A stretch of DNA of 64,000 nt from Ascidia mentula (lineage: Eukaryota; Chordata; Ascidiacea; Phlebobranchia; Ascidiidae): the NCBI GenBank assembly GCA_947561715.1, contig OX387197.1, positions 625,001 to 689,000 on the forward strand, written 5' to 3'. The translations under genes and the position numbers were made by a program. Positions 48,685 through 62,104 of this stretch are shown one piece after another. The notes under the pieces are model-generated. The model was not told the origin of the DNA. It saw only the letters and a list, made by a program, of their open reading frames with translations, and ran no database searches. Position 1 is the stretch's first letter. Every line of letters starts with the position of its first letter.

Positions 48685-49133
48685 TAGTGATGTTCCCAGT
48701 TCCAAATTATCCGGCCCGGCCGGATCCGGATAGTTACCAATCAAATCCGGCCGGATAATTTGGATCCGGCAGTTTGTTAACACCGATTCGTGTATTTTAT
48801 CGGTATGGCAAAAATGTTTGATTGCCAAACGGAATGCTATGTTAAGGTTAACTTATCATGAGTGGAACAAATAAACGTGGGTATTTATTAACATGGTACA
48901 AAACGTCACGAAAAACCTTAATAACAAATAACAGAAAAATCTTACGTCGGCGAGTATTACAGACTGGGTCCCAAAAACGAGTAATTTGCGAAATGTTTGT
49001 GCGTTTTTAGGACGAAAATGCTTTCCCAACTATCCGGTAAAATTAAGTGTATTATCCGGCCGGGTCCGGGTATTGAAAATTGGTCAATATCCGGCCGGGT
49101 ACGGGTACCCGGATCCGGCGCAACACATCACTA
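48685..49133. mobile_element. hAT-like non-autonomous element, 449 bp
   Basis: A perfect 8-bp target duplication GTATTAAG (48677-48684 and 49134-49141) flanks inverted ends TAGTGATGTT / AACACATCACTA. The interior has many CCGGCCGGAT-type subterminal motifs in both orientations and no coding region. Confidence 0.85.
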
Positions 49134-49694
49134 GTATTAAGTGAACTGGTTAACAGCAAAAAAGCAATTCTAATGACAAGAAACTAAAATGGACAAGATT
49201 TAACCTTAATACGTTTAGAGCATGTGCGAACAATGAAATAAATGCAATATAACATATAATGAAATTTTGGGTATCCAGAACCCAAGGCCGTGATGCGTCA
49301 TTGGCGGCTTCAAACTCACAAGACAAACCAGAAAAAACATTTCTTTATTGAATCCTTTGCTGCAGATATCAACATTTTGTCTTTAAACAAATCAGTTGTT
49401 ACTTTATTGTGAGTTAGTGTTTGGTAGCATATGATTATGGGCTGTTGAGAAATATAGGCTACTGTGTTCCAGTGTCGCTCTTCACATCAAATATCTTACA
49501 ACTTTCTACAATAAATAAACTTTCCATGGAAACAAATATGTGTCCACAGTTGTTGTGAAACACAATCACGTTGAAAAATGTGTTAGATTGGCAACATGTT
49601 GATTAAACAAACGCAATTTGACTGTGACCCACTTTCACTTGGTGTCGCGGAATCACCCAGTTAAATATCAACTACACCCAAATATAGAAACATA

Positions 49695-52600
49695 TTAAAC
49701 AGCAACAACAGTCGCATCCCAAACTGGTTTGTCAAGATCAAAAGCATGTGTCCACACATCTGAGGTTGGATCGTAAACTTCAACTGATGTGAGTCCTCCA
49801 ACCAACATCCTATAAAACAAACATGATACAGTTTCATGAATCAGACACACAACAAACACAGGGAAGTTTTTCTACAACATTTTGTCGTCAGTATTTTATA
49901 AGTTTGCTCACTAAACCGTTTGAAAGTAAACAAAATAACGCACACTCGTGTAACTGAAATGGAAAAAACGGGAAACAATGGACTATAGTGACGTCATAAT
50001 AACAATTCTTACCTCAATCCACCCACAACATAAATCCTCCCATCAATAACACAAGCAGAGTGACAGAAACGAGGTTTTAGGAAAGGAGAAACATATTTCC
50101 ATTTGTTGACTCTAGGTTCGTATTCTTCAACTGTTTGCAGGAAGTCACGACCACGACCTTCACCTCCTGTCAGATTTAAAGTAAAACTTTTTATTGTTTT
50201 TAGGTTAATACTTTATAGTTATATCTACCAGTTTTTATGTTTAGGATTCTTTTCAGGAAACTCCATTATATTTATCACGTGATACATTTACCGGTGACGA
50301 ATATGAATTTGTATTTTATAAGATTTACACAAAAACCACTTAATGTTAATTTTATTGCTTAACTTTTCATCACTAACCAATTGCATAGATCTTCCCTTCA
50401 ATTTCTTCACATGCTAAATTACCTCTTGCTTCATTGAGAGAATCGATTCTTGTGGAGGTTCCAACACGAACATCGTGGAATTCACATGATTGTAAGTATT
50501 GTCCGCCATCACTTCCACCCACAGAAAACAAAACATCTGAAGAAATTTTCAAAATCGCTTGTGTTAATATTCATTGTGACGTCATATTACGATTATGTTG
50601 TAATGTTACGTCACAAGCAATGAGGTAAGCTCTGCGTTTCTTAACGTACAAATAATCGATCAGTTTTAAATCAAGGTTTAGATTAAAGTTAAATAATATA
50701 ACGGTTGATATTCATGCAGCAAAGAACTCAGTAAATCTGCAGATAATTATTTTACACAATGCTGATTTTTTACTAAAGTTTATGAAGCTGAGTGACGTCA
50801 TCAGTAATTTGTGACCAAAGTGAGTAAAAAGGTTTTACTTTGTAAAAAAACACATAATTTTCATGCATTTTTTTGTAGGTTTTAGGTCAGTATTTCTCAA
50901 TATTTTCATGTCACAGAATATTTCTATCCAATTAAATTTCTATGACCTCGGGTCGAAGCAAACAGCTTGTGGGTTTACATGGAATATTTGTGTGGATTAA
51001 GTGAGTGAATATTGTTGGGGTAAAAAGTTTAAACTGACTGATTTACACCTGGGTCCAGTAATGGGATTATTCTGTCACATAAATGAACTCAGAGATATTC
51101 TTACTGTCAATTGAACACATTCCATGTCCACATCTTGGTTGTAACATGTCAAAGCCTTTTCTCCATATGCCTTCATTGACGAAATAAAGTAAACTTGATG
51201 AAAATGGTTTGAAATCTCCACTTTGACCCCCGGTCAGGTATATGACCTCTACAACATGCATTTAATAAGATCCAGGTTGTGTAACAAATATCTAAACTAT
51301 TGCTTTTAAGACATTTTGACCTTAATTAACTGTTTACAATTACATTCCTCTTACTTGACAAACTACAGAAATTAAGCTGCTGATCAATGCTAAATTGAGG
51401 TTTACTTGGTGGAGCTTTAGAAAAGATGAAAATCCGTGTTTGCGCTAATTACACCAAAACAGTAGCTTGAGACATCGCATTACATTATGTAAATCTCTAA
51501 TGCGTTACAGCAACCAACCTCCAACAACAGATGAAGCAGCCAAAATTCGACCTTCCAACAAATCAGCAATTTGTACCCAGTTTTTACTTTCCCTCAAATT
51601 CAACATCTCACAACTTTGTGTTGGACCATCTCCACCCATTACATAAACATTTTCACCAAATTTGACTGAAGTTGAGTTCTCTCTGTCTGTGATCATTTTC
51701 TAAACAAATTTGGATGAGGATGTAACAAATCATTAAGGCAAAGTGATTTACATGTTTCACTAAATAACAGATAATGTCTATCTTAAAACCAGTAACACCA
51801 GCACCAAAAGGTTTTAGGTTGAATATTGGTTGTGGTGTCATAAAATATTTTATGTAGGAAAAAATGTGACAGAAGTAAGAAAAGTGCAGACAATATTGTT
51901 TTTATGTAATTTAGCTTAGTAACCAATATTGTGTAATTTGTTCCTGACAAATTGTGACGTTTGTAGTTTACTAAACATTTTATGTCCTGCATAATTTACT
52001 GCAGAGTTTTATTGCTTCCAGAAGCAAATATCAAGTATATGAAACAAACCCATGGTTAAATAAGCAAACCATATGACAGCAAGCAATGTACATACTGGGT
52101 AATGTTCATGTTGTTTTGTGGTAACATTCCATTTCACACAATCTTGATTACAATTATTGCCACCAATGAGAAGAAATCCTGACAAATCTGCAACATAAAC
52201 ATGGGTTGTTATGGTTTTTGCTTGTGTAAAACAAATAATTATGGTGATAACAATAGAAACATGTTTCCTTTGGGAAAAGCTAATTTTAGCTTTTTTTGTT
52301 TTTGTTTTTGGCCAATTGTTTTTTTAAATGAATCCATTTTAAGTAGTACTTCTTTTTGGTGAAGCCAGTGTACCCAGTGTAGACTTAGTTTATGTATTCG
52401 ATCACAGTCTCACAAATAGTAACTTGTTGGTTGTTTACCTAGACTTGCAGATCTCATACTATATTATTGTGAATGTCCAAGTAGTTGCCATGTGCAAAGG
52501 TTCAGTGAAGCTTTAAGTTATGGGAGAATAATTTCTGTGAGGGTTTATGTAATGGACAGAACTGAGCATGATTTCTGTGGGTTTAGTTGCTGCACTCATG

Positions 52601-55600
52601 CGTAAAAACTTATCTCCTGTTTGGGTTGTGCGCGTGCTTGTAATGTTGTGTTAGTGTATCCATTGCAATCTAGATAATTGTACTTTATTTTAATGCCTTC
52701 TTGGCTGTGATAAGTTGCATTCTATTTGAATAAGGTGGAGCCGTGAGGCATTTAGTTTTAAATCGTGTTTATTCTAGTTTTATTTATCTGTTTGCTGTGA
52801 AACTGCAAATTGGAATAAAAGGTTGAGAATTGCACGCATATAAAAAAGTACACGGCAATTAAGGATCTGTATCCTACAGTTGGTGTAAATATGGTGGATG
52901 TAACATATTGCTGTGAATATTGAATAAATCTTCCACCTTTTTTGATGGAACTTCCTTTTCCACTTGTTTCTGGTTCATCATATTGTTTCAATACAGTATC
53001 CATGACTGCATGACAACATTCATTGTTACGTCTCACAAGAGGCTGAAAATTTAAACCATGTTGACTCGATCCAAAAAAATCAACTTTAAACCAATTTACT
53101 TCATTTTTAATTGTGGTTGCAACAAACTGAGTGGAAATAGATGAAAGATCAAGTTGTGAGAAAAGATTCACAAACAAATCCTCTCGGTGGGAAGGATTGA
53201 AATTAACCCATCGAACCATTCCAGTAAAAACAGCTTCTTCCATCTACATTCAACAACTAATATGGTAAAAGGAAAGCAAGTAGTGATGTGTAAAATGCTT
53301 GGAGTTGACAACTTAACGCCAAATGTAAGATATATAACAAAATATTGATGATTAACACAGCCATGCTTGAAATGTCAGCTAAAAAATATCCACAATATTA
53401 GTTTTGGCTTTTCTATAGAAAGCAAGTGCAAGTTTGAATCATATTATAAAGAGATTGCTGTCATCATTCATTGCATTTGTATCACATTCAACATTTTGTT
53501 CACATATTAATTTTGCTTTTATATTTTACTTTCACCTTGCAATAAATCTTGCCACCTTACGCATGCAATAGAAAAATTATAGCCAGATAAACATTCAACA
53601 AATTGATTAGAAATACAGGAAAAAAACAAAGAAAATGAATCAAAAATACCCCTTTGTTTCTCTGTTTGATGATTGCAGACATGTCACCAACATCAAGTTG
53701 CATGAAATCATCATGTTGTACAACTGTTGCAATGTTATCAACAATCATTTGGTTTGTTTTCTTTTCCACATCAGCAAGATTGTATCGAGTAGCATAAGCT
53801 CTTAGCTTCAAACAGTTGTTGGTTGAAATCATTTTAACGAGGACTTGACAACAAAATGACTTCAATTCTAAAAAAGCAAAACCACGTTATTCCAAATTTA
53901 ATTGCAAATATTTCAGTTAAGTATCAATCGAACAATATATAGCAGATATTGGCATCCAAAGCAAAAGAAAAAATTCCCATAAATGTTAATAAAAATACAT
54001 ATTTGCACAATGCATCATCCCTTGTGAAAGCAGTGTAGCTAGGTAGAGGCCACATCCTAAGAAAAATCCTAGGTGGTGCAAAATTGAGGAAGCAAATGTT
54101 TAAATGTAGTGATGCTGAAACAATTTATCAATGAGATTACTTAATACTCTTCTCTCACTGTCTCTAGTATCCGTGCTGTCTTACTTTAATACATTTTAAG
54201 AATGTTCAAATGGGATTTTGATATCATTGTGGATGTATGGTTCACATAGCAATTAATATTTACAAAGCTTTCACGTCACCACTCTATAGACTAAGGTATG
54301 GAAGTCTACCCAGTGAGATTGTATAAGTTACACTGGTACAAACAAAATTCCAGACGCTATAAATAGTCAAAACAGTGAGCATTGTCAATGGATCTAGATA
54401 TGCAGGTTAATGCAGCCATTGCTTGCCGGAGAGGGTCAACTATACAAAACCAATTACACAACTTTATCCAGTCATCCCATCAGCACAATATTCAAAGCAA
54501 TCAATCCACCCCTCATATTCCTTGCACACTCTAAAGGTATTAGGTACACAATGAATCCATGTTTGACATAACTACCTTCCTTTACACCCACACAAGCACA
54601 ATCAAGTTACGTCAGCCACTTACATCCCGCTATTACAACATTTAACGGACAAAAACCTGTTTTTCACACACTGAAACATGCAGAGCCACCTGGAATATGT
54701 TTGAGTGCTTAATATAAGGTGATACTACAATACACGTCGACCACTTTTTGAAACAACTCAATCAAATTCGATTTAATGATTTAATTAGTTGTTGCTTATG
54801 GACAAATGAAAAATTCTGTGAGGATTTCAAAATCTTTTTTTTATAAGATTTGGTTTCAACAACAATATTTATGTGGATAACATTCTTGCATTGCCGAGTT
54901 ATGCTGGATGTACAGAATGTGTTAACCCACCTAATCACATATATGATGTTTGCATACCTTCCATCTGTGTATAATCAGCATCTTCCAACACTTCCAACAC
55001 ATTTTTCTCTGTTACTATAATATCACCAGTGTAAATATAATCCAATACACTTTCCAGTCTTTTTGGTGGAATATTGTCAACCTTGATAAAATCTGAGTAT
55101 TTCTCGCGCATCTATAAGAAAACAAAGTTAACCAATCACAACAAACACAACCCACAACCAATCAAATATTTCTATACATGGAAATATTACATACTAAGTA
55201 TTAAGTGTCAACATGTGTGAGGGAAAGTGGTTAAACATAATGGTGGCAAATGTTAAAATACAACAAATAATCTTCCTATGGATGAAGTAAAATAAACAAT
55301 TATACCATCAACAATGACAAGTGTTTTGTGTCCCAAATAATAAGAATAATTATTGTGATGTCACCTAGGTTGATCATGTGATGTCATACATGAGTGATAT
55401 TTAACCTGTGGGAAATTGCAGGGCAATACATAGGTAATTATTTGGCACTGAAATATATAAAAGCAGTCACAAAAAAATTATGATATATATGTTATTTATT
55501 TACAGTTTGTCCAACACCATATTGCAAAGTGGTCATGCAATTAGGGATGTGCCAAGGCGAACCCAAATAGATTCGCCGAATATGAGCACAGATTTCATAT

Positions 55601-56924
55601 TCGAGCGAACCCGAATGTTGCGCAAGATTCTTATGCGAATATTTATTGAAGCATAATATGATTGTGTGATACAACCGTCAAGGTTTTTGTCTTTTTCACA
55701 TGACCCATAACGGTAGCACACTGCTTATAACGCCACGAGAACTGATGTAGTAGTTTTTGCTATTGGTTTATCACCATGAATGAAGAAAACGTGACGAAAA
55801 TACCGTTTCGCTTGTAGCAAATCCCTGTGGTCTAACATAGTATTATAGTTATGGGCTCTGCTCGTGGCACGGGTTTTTGTCACTAAAATACAGGAGCGCA
55901 TTTGAAAACAAAAGAAAGGAAGTCCTGTATTGTTCAACATTATATTTGGTCAATCATGACATAACGGCTTTATTACGTTATGTCAAGTCAAAGTATCGTT
56001 TTTCCTAAACACTAGCGGCCACTGTTGGTCTGAGGTATAGTATAGACACGGTTGTTGGTTTCCAAAAGTTTATTAAACTTTGCAGAAATCCACTGGATGC
56101 AATTTATTTGTCGTATGATAGCAAAACAATAGTTGATGAAGCAACATACTTCCGCACGTGATGCAAACGACCAACTATTATTGACGTCACACTTACATAC
56201 GAATATATTCGGGTTCGCACGAATAATGTTTCTATTTATTCGGATTCGCACGAACCTGAATCTTTTTCCGTTTGGCACATCCCTACATGCAATATGGTGA
56301 AAAAAAATGTGAAGCAATAGTTGGCAAACCCTGATTAAGAAAATAATAATTCAAACCGAAAGTCTTTAAATATGGATTGCCCCATGACCTCATATATATA
56401 TAATGCTAATACGAATATATACAAGTAAGTATGCATGTTACAAATGTTGTTACAACTGTGACAAATGATAAAAATAAACAAACATAGCTTTTGGCAACAA
56501 AATATTTTAATAAAAGTCAAGACATTATCAATTATTGAGACAATATTAGATATGAACACAGTTAAAATATAGACAAATTGCTATTACTACAATGTCACTC
56601 TTAATACTCGTTATTTCAAAAGTATTTTCATGCAATGTCTCAAACATGTACACTGATGTATCAGTATGTTTATATTTGAAAAATTTACCTCAACACCAAG
56701 TAAAGCATCAAAATAATCTGACATAGAACAAACAACAGCATCATGAATTGAATAGTTTTCTCCTTGGGAACAAAGTGTTCTGTTGCAAAATCGTTTTGTA
56801 TCTTTTCTGTCACTAAAACATCAATAGTTTAACTTTAGTAAATCTGCATAAATTAAACTTACTTGTTTAAAAAATTCATGACTTTCTGGTGATGTAAGTT
56901 TATTTCTTCTTGTGTTCGCTTCAT
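49695..56924 (-). CDS. BTB-BACK-Kelch (KLHL-type) protein, copy B, intact, 569 aa
   Basis: Probable Cullin-3 ubiquitin-ligase substrate adaptor. Eleven exons join in phase with no stop: 56924-56863, 56812-56689, 55111-54958, 53867-53650, 53243-52937, 52187-52096, 51699-51519, 51248-51105, 50536-50378, 50166-50013 and 49809-49695 (1,710 nt). Exons 1-3 form a BTB domain (YSIHDAVVCSMSDYF, then VLDYIYTGDI). Exons 4-5 form BACK (CLKLRAYATRYNL, VFTGMVRWVN). Exons 6-11 give six Kelch blades marked by glycine pairs: LLIGGN, VMGGDG, LTGGQS, SVGGSD, AIGGEG and VVGGL, each followed by a distal Trp or Tyr. Start: first ATG, giving MKRTQEEI before the BTB domain. Length is usual for the family. The BTB N-terminus is diverged, so I do not assign an orthologue. 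Introns hold a hAT-like element and no other genes. Confidence 0.92.
55542..56285. mobile_element. hAT-like non-autonomous element, 744 bp, in a Kelch intron (copy B)
   Basis: An 8-bp target duplication CATGCAAT (55534-55541 and 56286-56293) flanks the inverted ends TAGGGATGTGCC / GGCACATCCCTA. Near both ends are repeated GCGAAC(C) and ATTCG motifs. No transposase. A truncated copy of the same insertion is at 34560-34691. Confidence 0.88.
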
Positions 56925-58736
56925 GATGAAGACAAAAAGTTAAACTGACAGTAACTGAAATACCAACAGTTATTACAAGTTTGTAAATATGTAATGTGTT
57001 TGCATTTCTGTTTTTTGAAAACTATTTAACAAGAACAAATGACAACATTAAATTTTACGTAGTAATACTTTACTCAAACATCAAAGTCTAAGAATTAGGA
57101 CATAAAAACTCCTATTATTATTTATTGTTATTGCTCTGCAACAGATTTTACCATTTTACGTCATTCCTGTGCACAAAACTAGATGCAGCTCAGAGGGAAA
57201 CACCGCTCCGTATTTATCCAAGCTGGTCATGTGATTTAATACGCTTGAGTGATTACATCGCAATATGATTTCTTTGGGACAAAAGAAGAACTTTGCAGTT
57301 TGGATGTGACAAATTTTAACAAAAAAGGTTGATTATTAAGAACAATCCAAAACTCCAGTTGCTCTAATTTCACAGATTTTTTTGCATTAATCAATAACAA
57401 ATATAAAAATAATAACGGATTGATTCATAATTAGTTAATAGTGGGGCTGTCCCATAGTGCAGAAAACATTGTTTAAGATGTTTTGGAATCAACTTACGTC
57501 AGCATCAGTTTTAACAAAATGCCGCCGTCGTTCCAACTCCACGTTTATATAAACCTGACCAGTTTGACGACACAGATCTTACACAAAAAAGGGAAAACCA
57601 AAAATGTCGACGTTTTCAAATAATTTATGACACGACTTAACTTTTGGCATCGGTGATGTCATGTATTAGTGTTAATTAATCACTACAGATGTTACTACGA
57701 AGTTGATATTATGAGTTGGTAGCTTTGGATACAAGTGTAAATAAGATGTTTTCGACAAACGGGTTGCCACCAACCATTACGTCAGATATTGGATGACAAT
57801 TTGTGAGCAGTGTTTGCAGAAAATTCTTGGTCACATCGCTGTGGCCACAAGTCAACGGGAAAGTCGGTCGACCGTTGGGAAGGAGATGATTGGAGAGAGA
57901 AGATCCACAAATTCCTTCTAATGAACCGAACAACTCCACACTCAACAACTACAGTTACTGTTTCTAAACATTTTTGATTGATCTGAAAACATTTATTACT
58001 GACATATGTTGGAGCACGGTAACTTCTGACTTAGGGTTGAGTGTTTAATAATGTCTTACCCTAGCGCTAAACCAACTTTTCTCTCCAATACAAACACATA
58101 CGTGGGATTGTTATCAGTTTTGTTCATTCAATCCTATTGTTACGTCATGTATACTCAATCTATTTCGTAACAATGACTATTCTTTCTCTGTTTTAACAAT
58201 CCAAACGACACTACTGCCATCTGATCGCAGTGAAACTTATTAAACTTCAACTTCAAAAAAGAGCTAGAAACCCACGAGTTATTTTAGCTTTTCCCTGTTA
58301 ACACCTTCTCCATTTCTATATTTTCACAGATGTTAACATTTTAATTTTCATGTTTTTAAGCAAAAAAATGAACATTTTTGTTTCTTGACAAACCTAGTTT
58401 TTTGTGGTTTTAATGTGTTTTTCTTCCGGCAGTTTATAACAATTTGTTGTAACTGTTGCGCCTCCTGCAGTGTTTGGTGTGTTTGTGCCTCTGCCACGTG
58501 ATCTGACAAGCGGTGTCAACGTGTCCTTTTTTCTTTTTGTGCTCCCGCATGGCAGACGAAACGTCGTATAAATACAGCACGTATATTTTATGTCAGAAGA
58601 ACAGTACATTTTAAAGAAATAGTGTTTATGTTAATGTTTTAACCAGTAGAGAACGATTGTTTTTGACCTAGAGAATAGATTCCAGACGGTTTTTGCCTCT
58701 TGCGTCACCTACATTGCTGTGTGTTTGTGTCTTCAG
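56925..58736. other. Region between Kelch and sulfotransferase exons (copy B)
   Basis: Counterpart of 35322-37014, with a short extra segment near 57505-57625. No exon recognised. A minus-strand frame at 57709-57948 is differently framed in copy A and is probably non-coding. Confidence 0.45.
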
Positions 58737-59946
58737 GTGATTCTAACAACCCGTGATGACGATTCTTGGTATCGGAGCTACGTGAAACAAATCGATCAAC
58801 AACGATATTCCACTTCGGCTTGCTCAAACCTTTACCATCACTGGCATTAGAATGTACCTTTACGCCTCAACCATTCGTACGTATTTGTTTATTCGTTTGA
58901 GTTTTAAAACATCACCTCACGAAGCGTTGCAATAAAAAAATAAGCCACAGATTCAAACATTTGGGAAACCCTGAACTTACGAATCTTTCACTTACAGGTT
59001 TGGGAGTGTCCATTTGGTCACTTCCCGGCCAAGCTACTGTTTGAATTTAACTATTAGGTATTGTTTGTTTATTGCGCTCAAAATTTGCATAATAAAGTCT
59101 CTTCTGACGTGAGAATCAACATTTGTAAAAAAAAATTCTTGTTCAAAAACACCCGCGCCTCTAGTGTACATACAAATTTATCATGGAAAGTGGAGCAATG
59201 AACAAATCGTACATAAAAACACAATTACGTTTAGTTTTACAGTTCGCCACTTGGTCAACGTGTCGTGGCCTCGTTTGCATTTGAAATTACTCCACGAGGA
59301 AGCATTGAAGCGCCTTAAACGCCGACATGAACGACGGGTAAAGTGGGTAAGTACATCGATTTGCCAAATTTCAAAATTACACAATTATAAGATTGATTTT
59401 TTCTCTACGAAACAACCATGATTTCACGCTTGAGGTCACGTGACGAACGTCTGTATTAATTCGCTTAGATTTAGTTTGCATTCAATAAGCCACAGGTCGC
59501 AGCCTACATTAAATCGCTTTTGGTGAGAGTTGTGAACTGACAGTCCATGGCATTCCGGTTCTTAATTTCTCCATGCTTATCGAAATTGTGCATTTGCACA
59601 AATCGGAAAAGCTTTGAAAGCGAGACGATCTCATGCATATTTTAGAGTGCAGAAAGTTCCTTGTTTGCACATTTCCAATATTCGATTATTTTTGCAGATT
59701 GTCCCGAAAACCCAGTTGTTGGTTTACGAAGTGAAGGAAGGTTGGAAACCTCTGTGTGATTTCCTGGGCGTTCCAGTTCCCGATATTCCATTTCCCCACA
59801 AGAACAAAGGAGCCACTGTGCTTCAGGAAATGAGAAAAGAGAGTCCTGTGATGCAACGGATACAAAACGAACTGATGATTTCTCTCGCTGGTTTGTTTAT
59901 GATGTTTGTGGTCGTTCTATATTACAGTGTTTTATATGTGTTATAA
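58737..59946 (+). pseudogene. Sulfotransferase-like 3' exons, copy B, frameshifted
   Basis: Counterparts of the copy A exons at 58737-58876, 59243-59346 and 59698-59946. The first is 140 nt instead of 145: five bases (gaaat in copy A, after KQID) are missing. The frame shifts after VILTTRDDDSWYRSYVKQID and a stop follows within the exon. The other two exons, including the hydrophobic C-terminus, remain open with few substitutions. As in copy A, the N-terminal half of the family is not present upstream. Confidence 0.8.
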
Positions 59947-61842
59947 ATAGTTTTTCGATTGCGCCCAGAAAGCCCTTGTAAAAGATTTTGATGCTGTACC
60001 GCTGTTACTAATCAATATATAATTATTACAATTATTTTCCTCAAGGCACGTAGGACCTGCTACAGACCAGTAGGGTATATACGCCTTTTTGAGGAAAATA
60101 ACAAGAAAAAGTAAGCGAAATAATCATTTAAGCCCATAAAAAATACTAAAGAAAAACAATTTAAGCGTCCTCGTGACATACGATGCGCACCAAGCAGCCA
60201 ACATGGTCGAAATTTTTACAACAATATGTAGGTGAGTCAATTATAACTTCGCTCATTTGTTTTCCAAAACAAGCTAGCGGCACATCCGAAACACAGTTGC
60301 CACAGAACAGCAATTTTCACACAGAGAATGAATGTGGGAATGCAACTTTAGGTTGTTAACGTTCATACGTTCCTTTCTTAATCGAGCAGCTCGGTAAGAT
60401 CTCCAAAGTTTAGCCAAAATACACAGAGGTTATTTTTTATATGAGAGCGCTGGTTTCTTTTCACCAATGTAAACTGGCAAACTGGCGTAGGAAGTTTTCG
60501 TTTCAATCACAAACCGCTGACTAATGTTATGAACTTACGATCAGACTCCGGGGAATTGCTGAGATATTGCTGTCGTTTTTCCGACCTTATGCTGCCCCCA
60601 TTTTTCATAAAACAGGAAATATTGTTTATACCACTGCAGGGAGTTATCTGGTATCGGATATACCTGTATTCGTATGAGATCATGTAAAACTGGCATGAAA
60701 ACGGCGGCAGATAATTCACGAAAACCAGACAAGCAGGGCTGAGAAAACAATAAAACCGAAATTCCTTACTTTCGTCAATTTTATAAAGCACTATAAATGC
60801 ATTTTAGCACAATTAAATGCGACGAGCACGTCTGTTTTGAGTCCAGTAATTAATAATATCAGCATTAAATGATCACTCTGGACGATTCGTCCAACCTTGA
60901 AGGTAGAACTGTTTGTAAATCGCGGCACCTTACATGATATTATTGGATCAGGCGGCTCACTCAGAATTTAAGTGGAACATGTTGTTTATTTTGATGATAT
61001 GGAGCAAATGACACGAGACCAGCATGGTTGTTTGATAATGTGCAGTCATGTTTAAAAAGTATATTTTAAAAAAGGTCATCGTTCAAACTTTTTGAGCCAA
61101 GAAAACTTTAACAAGTATGACGCGAAATTTTTGTGCTTTTGGTTAATTTTTAGACGAAAAAGAGTCGAAAGAAAGTTACAAAGTTTGCGAACTTTAACTT
61201 TTCCGGGAGGTTTGAACATTTGCGCTCACTCAAACTTAACATTGTCAACTTTGTCCTGTTCGTTAAACCGCCTGTGAAACGACTGTACGGATTTACAAAC
61301 TATATTTGTGTACTGACGTTCAGAAGGTCATCGAATTTAACTCATGTAAATTGGTGAAAGGTTTTTTGTTATTGCTGTTGATGCTTCACGAGAGACAGGA
61401 CGACCGCTAAAGGAATGTTTACACAGAAGCGGGAAGTTGTCATATATTTTAACCCAGAAGTCCGGATAACGCAGGAAGGCTTCCGCTCTTACCAATAACT
61501 AACAGAGTTCATACCAGGTAACATTTCCGTGTAATAAGTGAGCCACTGACAAGCAGAAAGAAATCGGTTCGAATAACAAAAGCAAAATGACCAAGGTTTT
61601 AACACATTTGAATTATATAACACACAAAAACTGAATCAACCGGTAAATTGTGAGTGAATTTAAAACGTCGGGCAATGAAATAGGAAAACGTTAAATTTGG
61701 TAAAATACTTTGTGTACTTACTAAAAGAGGTTGATTGTACTATGGTTTGAAAAATGTAGCCAAAAATGTCAAAAATAACCAATTCACAAGGGTATATATA
61801 GGCATGCAAGCGCCTTCAAATAAAAGTCTAACAAGGCTACAT
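59947..61842. other. Region between sulfotransferase exons and the ADF-H end (copy B)
   Basis: Near-identical to 38231-40149. Contains the same unassigned minus-strand frame (60507-60791) and nothing further recognised. Confidence 0.4.
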
Positions 61843-61914
61843 TTAGGCGAATTGATATTTTCCACTTCCATCTTTCTTTACCGCTTTCCCATAAAATTCA
61901 GAGTAACCTGAAGT
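61843..61914 (-). pseudogene. Last coding bases of the ADF-H gene, copy B
   Basis: Encodes the same C-terminal segment as 40150-40221 (SGYSEFYGKAVKKDGS, then GKYQFA and stop), cut by the gypsy LTR at the same position and preceded by the same AAGT. The upstream exons would lie beyond the right edge, after the element. Confidence 0.65.
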
Positions 61915-62058
61915 TGTGGCGGATGCCACCCTTGAATTCACTGAAGCATGATACGTTTTGCTTTTTGTGTTGCCTTTTTCTGCGTGTCTCGAAAAATTGA
62001 GCGTGCTCTGGCAACGACGCGCATTCAGAAAAATACACGTTATCAAGCAACCGCTTCA
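61915..62058 (+). repeat. 5' LTR of gypsy copy B
   Basis: Starts TGTGGCGG and ends CGCTTCA; matches both LTRs of copy A. Confidence 0.92.
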
Positions 62059-62104
62059 ATTGGTGACCCCGAACGTTTGAAGGTATGGAAGAGCAAACTC
62101 TGTC

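Larger units (their letters stand above)
25787..49384. repeat. Segmental duplication, copy A (unit of about 23.6 kb)
   Basis: Colinear, same-strand similarity to the sequence from 49385 onward, with the same genes in the same order and orientation. The pairing offset changes at indels (about 23.6 kb at the left edge, 21.2-21.5 kb in the Kelch gene, 21.69 kb by 40 kb). By eye the two copies are nearly identical in aligned stretches. Copy B begins where copy A's spacer ends, as in a head-to-tail tandem duplication. Confidence 0.88.
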
